This document shows, piece by piece, positions 1 to 3,429 of a stretch of DNA of 6,064 nt (positions are counted from its first letter, which is position 1; each line of letters begins with the position of its first letter). The notes beneath the pieces are model-generated. The model saw only the letters and a list, made by a program, of their open reading frames with translations, did not search any database and was not told where the DNA came from. This DNA is from Bacteriovoracaceae bacterium. GTDB taxonomy: Bacteria; Bdellovibrionota; UBA1018. The DNA lies in the NCBI GenBank assembly GCA_947475645.1, contig CANJNU010000065.1, forward strand, positions 1 through 6,064. The letters are read 5' to 3'. The translations under genes and the position numbers were made by a program.

Positions 1-90
1 ATTCGCCACCGAGACACCATGGCCCAAGAAAGGGTCAGTACTGAAAACCTCGTCGCGTACATCGAAGAAAAATTCAAGAACTGGAGCTAA
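1..90 (+). CDS. glyS: C-terminal end of class II aminoacyl-tRNA synthetase, probably glycyl-tRNA synthetase (partial)
   Basis: The frame starting at base 1 is open from the window edge to TAA at 88-90 and encodes the last 29 residues of a protein, including IRHRDTMAQERVS and LVAYIEEKF. The pattern RDRDTMxQxRV followed by an amphipathic helix of the type LxxFLxEK is what I know from the end of the HGTP anticodon-binding domain of single-chain (alpha2) bacterial glycyl-tRNA synthetases. That enzyme charges tRNA-Gly with glycine in the cytoplasm. Other class IIa synthetases (Thr, Pro, His) share the domain but fit the RDTMAQERV part less well. Everything upstream is outside the window, so length and catalytic motifs cannot be checked. 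The next gene, ppdK, follows with almost no gap, so the two probably form an operon. A glyS-ppdK neighbourhood is also known in other proteobacteria, from general knowledge. Confidence 0.65.
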   Translation: MRHRDTMAQERVSTENLVAYIEEKFKNWS

Positions 91-145
91 AGCTCAGCGC
101 CTTGTCTATTCTTTCGGTGACGGAAAGGCGGACGGCCGCGAGGGA

Positions 146-2806
146 ATGAAGGATCTCTTGGGTGGAAAGGGTGCAAATCTGCATTCAATGACCCACTTAG
201 GAATGCCCGTTCCTCCGGGCTTCACCATCACGACCGAAGTGTGCACACATTATTACCAAAACGATCAGGGTTATCCCAAGTCTCTAGACCTTCAACTCCA
301 AGGGGCTGTCAAAAAAATTGAGAAGAGTCTGGGGAGAAAACTAGGAGACACTCGACGCCCATTGCTGGTTTCAGTTCGATCTGGCGCTCGCGCCTCGATG
401 CCTGGAATGATGGATACCATATTAAATTTAGGCCTGAATGACGAGACCGTAAGGGGACTTGCAGAGGAGTCGAAGAACGAACGGTTCGCCTATGATAGTT
501 ATAGACGTTTAATTAGCATGTATTCTGATGTGGTTCTAGGAATCCACACCAACCAATTTGAAGCCGCACTCGAAGACCTGAAGCACGAACGAGGCGTCGA
601 ACTCGACACCGACCTCTCTCCAGAGGATCTTCAAGAGCTGACTCGCCGCTACAAACAAATTGTTCGTCTTGCGGGACACACTTTTCCACAAGATCCTTGG
701 AAACAACTCTGGGGAGCCATTGGAGCCGTTTTTGGCTCTTGGATGAGCCCCCGCGCGGTGACTTACCGTAAGCTCAATGCAATTCCTGAAAACTGGGGAA
801 CTGCCGTTACCGTGCAAGCCATGGTGTTTGGAAACATGGGCGATGACTGCGCAACTGGCGTTGCATTCACCCGCGATCCGTCCACTGGAGAGAAGAAATT
901 TTTTGGTGAGTTTTTGCTGAATGCCCAGGGCGAAGATGTCGTTGCCGGCATTCGCACACCTCAGCCCATTAATGAGTCATCACGCCAGGAGAGCACTGCG
1001 AAGCTACCCACACTTGAGGAAAGCCTGCCTAAGGCTTACTCGCAGCTCGTTCAGATCTACAAAAAGCTCGAAAAGCACTACCGCGATATGCAGGATATCG
1101 AGTTTACAATCGAACGCGGCAAGCTCTACATGCTCCAAACCCGAAACGGTAAGCGCACTGCCAATGCGGCACTTCGAATTGCTGTCGATATGGTTCGCGA
1201 GAAGCTGATTACACGAGAAGAAGGCATTCTTCGGGTGAAGCCCGAGCAGCTCGACCAACTTCTTCATCCCACTCTCGATCCTAAGGCTAAGCGCAGCCTC
1301 ATTGCGAAGGGCTTACCTGCCTCTCCTGGAGCAGCTTGTGGCCAAATCGTTTTCGACCCAGACACGGCTGAAGACTGGGTGAAGAAAAACGGGAAGAAAG
1401 TCATTCTCGTTCGCCTCGAAACTTCGCCCGAGGACATTCATGGAATGTCGGTTGCCGAAGGTATTCTCACAGCTCGCGGCGGAATGACCTCTCATGCTGC
1501 GGTTGTGGCTCGCGGCATGGGAAAATGCTGCGTTTCCGGATGCACTGCCTTGAAGATTAACTACGAACGAAAAGAAATGCAGGTGGGAACCACGTTGCTT
1601 CGAGAGGGGGACTTTATCACTCTTGATGGCAGTACGGGAGAGGTCCTTCTGGGTAAGGTTCCTACCCAAATTCCCACACTGAACAGTAATTTTAGAGAGT
1701 TCATGACTTGGGTGAATCGGGCGAGAGAACTTGGAGTACGCGCAAATGCCGACACTCCTCTCGATGCTCAAGTCGCTCGTGGTTTTGGCGCCGAAGGCAT
1801 CGGCCTTTGTCGAACCGAGCACATGTTCTTTGAGGCCGGCCGAATCGATGCCGTTCGCGAGATGATCTTAGCTGACTCTCTCGATGGCAGAAAGAAGGCC
1901 CTCGCGAAGATTCTTCCCATGCAACGCTCGGACTTTAAGGGCATCTTCAAGGAAATGCGGGGATATCCCGTTACGATTCGACTTCTAGACCCTCCGCTTC
2001 ATGAGTTCATTCCTCATACAGAAAAGGACCTGCGAGAACTTGCGCGAAGAACAGGAGTGCCCTTTGATCGATTAAAGAGGAAGGCTGAGACTTTGCACGA
2101 GCTCAATCCGATGCTGGGTCATCGAGGCTGCCGCTTAGGAATTAGCTATCCCGAGATTTATCGAACCCAGATCAGAGCGATTCTGGAAGCAGCGTGCGAA
2201 CTCATGATTGAGGATTCGACCTTCAAGATTATTCCAGAAATTATGATTCCCCTAGTCGGCGACTGGCGCGAGCTCGAGTTTGTAGGTCGCGAGTGTCGAA
2301 GCGAGGCCCAATCCGTAATTTCGGAGTATAAAGCTAGAGGACTCAAAAGGCGGATTACGTTTCTTATTGGTACAATGATTGAACTCCCCCGCGCAGCACT
2401 GACGGCAGGAGAGATTGCTCAACATGCAGACTTTTTTAGTTTCGGCACAAACGATCTGACTCAAACGACCTATGGCCTCTCGCGTGACGATTCGGGCATG
2501 TTCTTGAAAGACTATATGGACGCAAAGATATACGAGCGCGATCCGTTCGCAACTCTCGATCGCGTCGGTGTAGGAAGATTGATGCGCTGGGCGATTCAAG
2601 AAGGACGAGCAGCACGACCAGGAATGAAGATGGGAATTTGCGGTGAGCATGGCGGCGAGCCGGATTCAGTGCAGTTCTGCAATGAGATCGGACTCGACTA
2701 CGTGAGTTGCTCACCCTATCGTGTTCCCGTTGCCCTTTTAGCCGCTGCTCACGCCTCGCTTTCAAAAAAGCAGCCCAAAAAACCTCTAAAACGGAAGAAA
2801 CGCTAA
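146..2806 (+). CDS. ppdK: Pyruvate, phosphate dikinase (PPDK); true N-terminus probably further upstream
   Basis: The enzyme reversibly converts pyruvate, ATP and phosphate to PEP, AMP and pyrophosphate in the cytoplasm. Counting from the ATG at 146 the protein has 886 residues and follows Clostridium symbiosum PPDK (about 874 aa) along its length. The N-terminal ATP-grasp domain has GGKGANL (K8) and SVRSGARASMPG (R78). The central phosphohistidine domain has GGMTSHAAVVARGMG with catalytic H450 and the adjacent T448, the residue type targeted by PPDK regulatory proteins elsewhere. The C-terminal PEP/pyruvate barrel has GLCRTEHMFF (R556), R612 in RLLDPPLHEF, GTMIELPRAA (E746), FGTNDLTQ (N769) and GICGEHGG (C832), so all key residues are present. 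The family normally starts about 14-18 residues earlier with VYxFGDG, and codons 104-145 encode exactly such a stretch (VYSFGDGKADGREG) without a standard start codon. The ATG at 146 has GAGGG only one base upstream, a poor ribosome-binding spacing. The protein ends in an unusual tail, SKKQPKKPLKRKKR, with 9 basic residues in 14. Identity is certain; the start is not. Confidence 0.97.
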   Translation: MKDLLGGKGANLHSMTHLGMPVPPGFTITTEVCTHYYQNDQGYPKSLDLQLQGAVKKIEKSLGRKLGDTRRPLLVSVRSGARASMPGMMDTILNLGLNDETVRGLAEESKNERFAYDSYRRLISMYSDVVLGIHTNQFEAALEDLKHERGVELDTDLSPEDLQELTRRYKQIVRLAGHTFPQDPWKQLWGAIGAVFGSWMSPRAVTYRKLNAIPENWGTAVTVQAMVFGNMGDDCATGVAFTRDPSTGEKKFFGEFLLNAQGEDVVAGIRTPQPINESSRQESTAKLPTLEESLPKAYSQLVQIYKKLEKHYRDMQDIEFTIERGKLYMLQTRNGKRTANAALRIAVDMVREKLITREEGILRVKPEQLDQLLHPTLDPKAKRSLIAKGLPASPGAACGQIVFDPDTAEDWVKKNGKKVILVRLETSPEDIHGMSVAEGILTARGGMTSHAAVVARGMGKCCVSGCTALKINYERKEMQVGTTLLREGDFITLDGSTGEVLLGKVPTQIPTLNSNFREFMTWVNRARELGVRANADTPLDAQVARGFGAEGIGLCRTEHMFFEAGRIDAVREMILADSLDGRKKALAKILPMQRSDFKGIFKEMRGYPVTIRLLDPPLHEFIPHTEKDLRELARRTGVPFDRLKRKAETLHELNPMLGHRGCRLGISYPEIYRTQIRAILEAACELMIEDSTFKIIPEIMIPLVGDWRELEFVGRECRSEAQSVISEYKARGLKRRITFLIGTMIELPRAALTAGEIAQHADFFSFGTNDLTQTTYGLSRDDSGMFLKDYMDAKIYERDPFATLDRVGVGRLMRWAIQEGRAARPGMKMGICGEHGGEPDSVQFCNEIGLDYVSCSPYRVPVALLAAAHASLSKKQPKKPLKRKKR

Positions 2807-2888
2807 GCTCCAAAGACTCGACAGGCCGATGGACATCCTGGTTCACCACTGTGTCAATTTCGCTGAAGCATACCGGCCTCAAAAATGT
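2807..2888. other. 3' untranslated spacer after ppdK
   Basis: This is a short stretch without a gene. The only structure I see is AGGCCG (2823-2828) complementary to CGGCCT (2874-2879), which would bracket most of the spacer just before the terminator. With a 45-base loop this pairing may be chance. Confidence 0.4.
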
Positions 2889-2921
2889 ACTCGTCCAACT
2901 CCTTGGTTGGACGAGTGTTTT
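2889..2921 (+). terminator. Intrinsic terminator of the ppdK transcription unit
   Basis: A perfect 11-bp inverted repeat (ACTCGTCCAAC at 2889-2899, GTTGGACGAGT at 2906-2916) with a 6-base loop is followed by GTTTT. It lies 82 bases after the ppdK stop codon. On the opposite strand the same hairpin is followed by ACATTTTTG (A5 at 2881-2885 on the + strand), so it could work in both directions, although no - strand gene needing it is visible. Confidence 0.88.
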
Positions 2922-2953
2922 CACTCTTCAAAGGTGTGTCCAAATATTAGTTA

Positions 2954-2982
2954 TTGCGCTGCGTTAGCTTCTCAGTTAGCTT
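2954..2982 (+). promoter_or_regulatory. Possible promoter of the orphan unit, overlapping an 8-base direct repeat
   Basis: TTGCGC at 2954-2959 and TAGCTT at 2977-2982 are separated by 17 bases and could serve as -35 and -10 elements. Each matches the sigma-70 consensus at only about half of its positions. A promoter is expected somewhere between the terminator at 2921 and the Shine-Dalgarno at 2991, because the downstream unit has its own terminator. The element is proposed on position more than on sequence. Confidence 0.25.
2963..2982 (+). repeat. Tandem direct repeat GTTAGCTT, 12-base period
   Basis: GTTAGCTT occurs at 2963-2970 and again at 2975-2982, separated by CTCA. The copies lie just ahead of the Shine-Dalgarno of the small ORF and overlap the proposed -10 element. 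Such paired half-sites can bind a regulator, but a chance duplication is also possible. Confidence 0.5.
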
Positions 2983-3007
2983 AAGAATCATCGGAGGTTA
3001 AGCCGAA

Positions 3008-3082
3008 ATGACAGAGAATACGAATCGCATGTACTCAGCCTTGAATGAACTTGATGATCCCGGTCCCCCGCGACACGCATAG
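3008..3082 (+). CDS. Small ORF of 24 codons, unknown function, possibly the intact head of a decayed gene
   Basis: ATG at 3008 is preceded by GGAGG (2991-2995) at a spacing of about 12 bases, one of the clearer ribosome-binding sites in the window. The ORF ends at TAG 3080-3082 and encodes a hydrophilic, acidic peptide beginning MTENTNRMYSALNELDD and ending in a proline-rich PGPPRHA. It has no signal peptide, membrane segment or run of one amino acid as in an attenuator leader. I do not recognise it. The same frame stays open after the TAG for 54 codons, then after a TGA (3245) for another 24 codons, to a TGA at 3320 that touches a terminator. The 24 codons may therefore be what remains translatable of a protein of about 104 residues. 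Alternatively the ORF may be the short coding part of a structured RNA. Confidence 0.35.
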   Translation: MTENTNRMYSALNELDDPGPPRHA

Positions 3083-3322
3083 CATGAGTTAAACCGTGTA
3101 GATGTCTACGGCGCTCATGAACCGCCGGATCTTTGGTTGGCCACCGGAGACCGCGACGGACAGAAATACTCACTAAAAAATATTGATGATCGAACGTCCC
3201 GGAAGAATTACCGGATGATACAGGGAAGGGTCCCTGAAAGCCGGTGACCGGGCGACCTACTGCGGCACTTTGACGTGTCGCTTCAAGATAAGCCGATCTT
3301 TTTCCAGGTTGGCGTTGTTTGA
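3008..3322 (+). pseudogene. Possible interrupted gene of about 104 codons with in-frame TAG and TGA
   Basis: The frame of the ATG at 3008 contains TAG at 3080 and TGA at 3245, then ends with TGA at 3320-3322. The layout fits a monocistronic gene: Shine-Dalgarno, ATG, frame, stop, and a terminator whose stem begins at base 3321. The reading between the stops looks protein-like (for example RVDVYGAHEPPDLWLATGD, and KPIFFQVGVV at the end). I recognise no domain. Two stops in 104 random codons is not significantly fewer than the four or five expected, so the coding interpretation rests on layout and amino-acid character, not statistics. The competing explanation is a non-coding structured RNA over the same bases. 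Confidence 0.3.
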
Positions 3323-3366
3323 ACCCCGAGAGCTCTGATCAGCCCTCGGGGTTCTTATTATTTATA
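3321..3366 (+). terminator. Intrinsic terminator of the orphan unit
   Basis: A perfect 10-bp stem (GAACCCCGAG at 3321-3330, CTCGGGGTTC at 3345-3354) encloses a 14-base loop in which GCT/AGC can pair further. It is followed by a T-rich tract, TTATTATTTATA. It starts inside the last stop codon of the 3008 frame and separates the orphan unit from smc. Confidence 0.88.
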
Positions 3367-3369
3367 CCC

Positions 3370-3400
3370 TTGCTTGCGTTTTCGCCCCCCCCTGTTACAT
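3370..3400 (+). promoter_or_regulatory. Possible smc promoter with a C8 spacer tract
   Basis: Between the terminator and smc, TTGCTT (3370-3375) or TTGCGT (3374-3379) could be a -35 element, and TTACAT (3395-3400) the -10, giving spacers of 19 or 15 bases. Neither pair is close to consensus. A run of eight C (3385-3392) lies in the spacer. smc needs a promoter here because the preceding terminator is strong, but the exact elements are uncertain. Confidence 0.3.
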
Positions 3401-3403
3401 TCG

Positions 3404-3425
3404 CCCCAGATTTACGCTGGGGGAA
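3404..3425 (+). promoter_or_regulatory. Hairpin covering the smc Shine-Dalgarno sequence
   Basis: CCCCAG (3404-3409) and CTGGGG (3417-3422) form a perfect 6-bp stem with a 7-base loop. The 3' arm contains most of the Shine-Dalgarno GGGGGA (3419-3424), which sits five bases before the ATG at 3430. Folding would hide the ribosome-binding site. If transcription starts near 3407, as the proposed -10 implies, part of the 5' arm would be missing and the hairpin would not form fully. Confidence 0.45.
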
Positions 3426-3429
3426 TACA

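Larger units (their letters stand above)
2985..3366 (+). ncRNA. Possible structured RNA transcript of unknown family
   Basis: The segment is an independent transcription unit between two strong terminators, with no long intact ORF. It contains several complementary segments. CATGAG (3083-3088) pairs with CTCATG (3114-3119) around an inner stem GTAG/CTAC (3098-3101, 3106-3109). CAGGGA/TCCCTG (3221-3226, 3231-3236) closes an AGGG tetraloop. CCGG/CCGG encloses TGA (3241-3251). CCCGGTC (3059-3065) is complementary to GACCGGG (3246-3252), and GCGACACG (3070-3077) to CGTGTCGC (3274-3281). These last two helices interleave, so both together would form a pseudoknot. I compared it by eye with 6S RNA, tmRNA, RNase P RNA, SRP RNA and the TPP, cobalamin and c-di-GMP riboswitches and found no match. 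Helices of 7-8 bp can arise by chance in this length. Confidence 0.3.

Noticed and set aside
1313..1822. 169-codon open frame on the - strand inside ppdK
   Set aside because: It lies entirely under a gene with full catalytic motifs, has no recognisable domain, and is explained as a shadow of the ppdK codon pattern.
2436..2924. 162-codon open frame on the - strand across the ppdK end and terminator
   Set aside because: It runs through the terminator hairpin and overlaps conserved PPDK codons. The Arg/Ser-rich translation looks like an antisense shadow.
2707..2967. 86-codon + strand open frame overlapping the ppdK 3' end
   Set aside because: Its first third is out-of-frame ppdK and it reads through the terminator stem. 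It has no ribosome-binding site and no recognisable motif.
3074..3125. Resemblance to a c-di-GMP-I riboswitch (CACGCA followed by AAACC)
   Set aside because: The second conserved block (GGACGCAAAGC) and the GNRA tetraloop hairpin are absent, and spacing does not fit.
2988..3173. 61-codon - strand open frame over the orphan unit
   Set aside because: It has no clear ribosome-binding site or recognisable domain, and the terminators on both sides are placed for + strand transcription.
3175..3181. A AAA AAT slippery heptamer in the 3008 frame
   Set aside because: A -1 shift there meets a stop within a few codons, so it gives no longer product.
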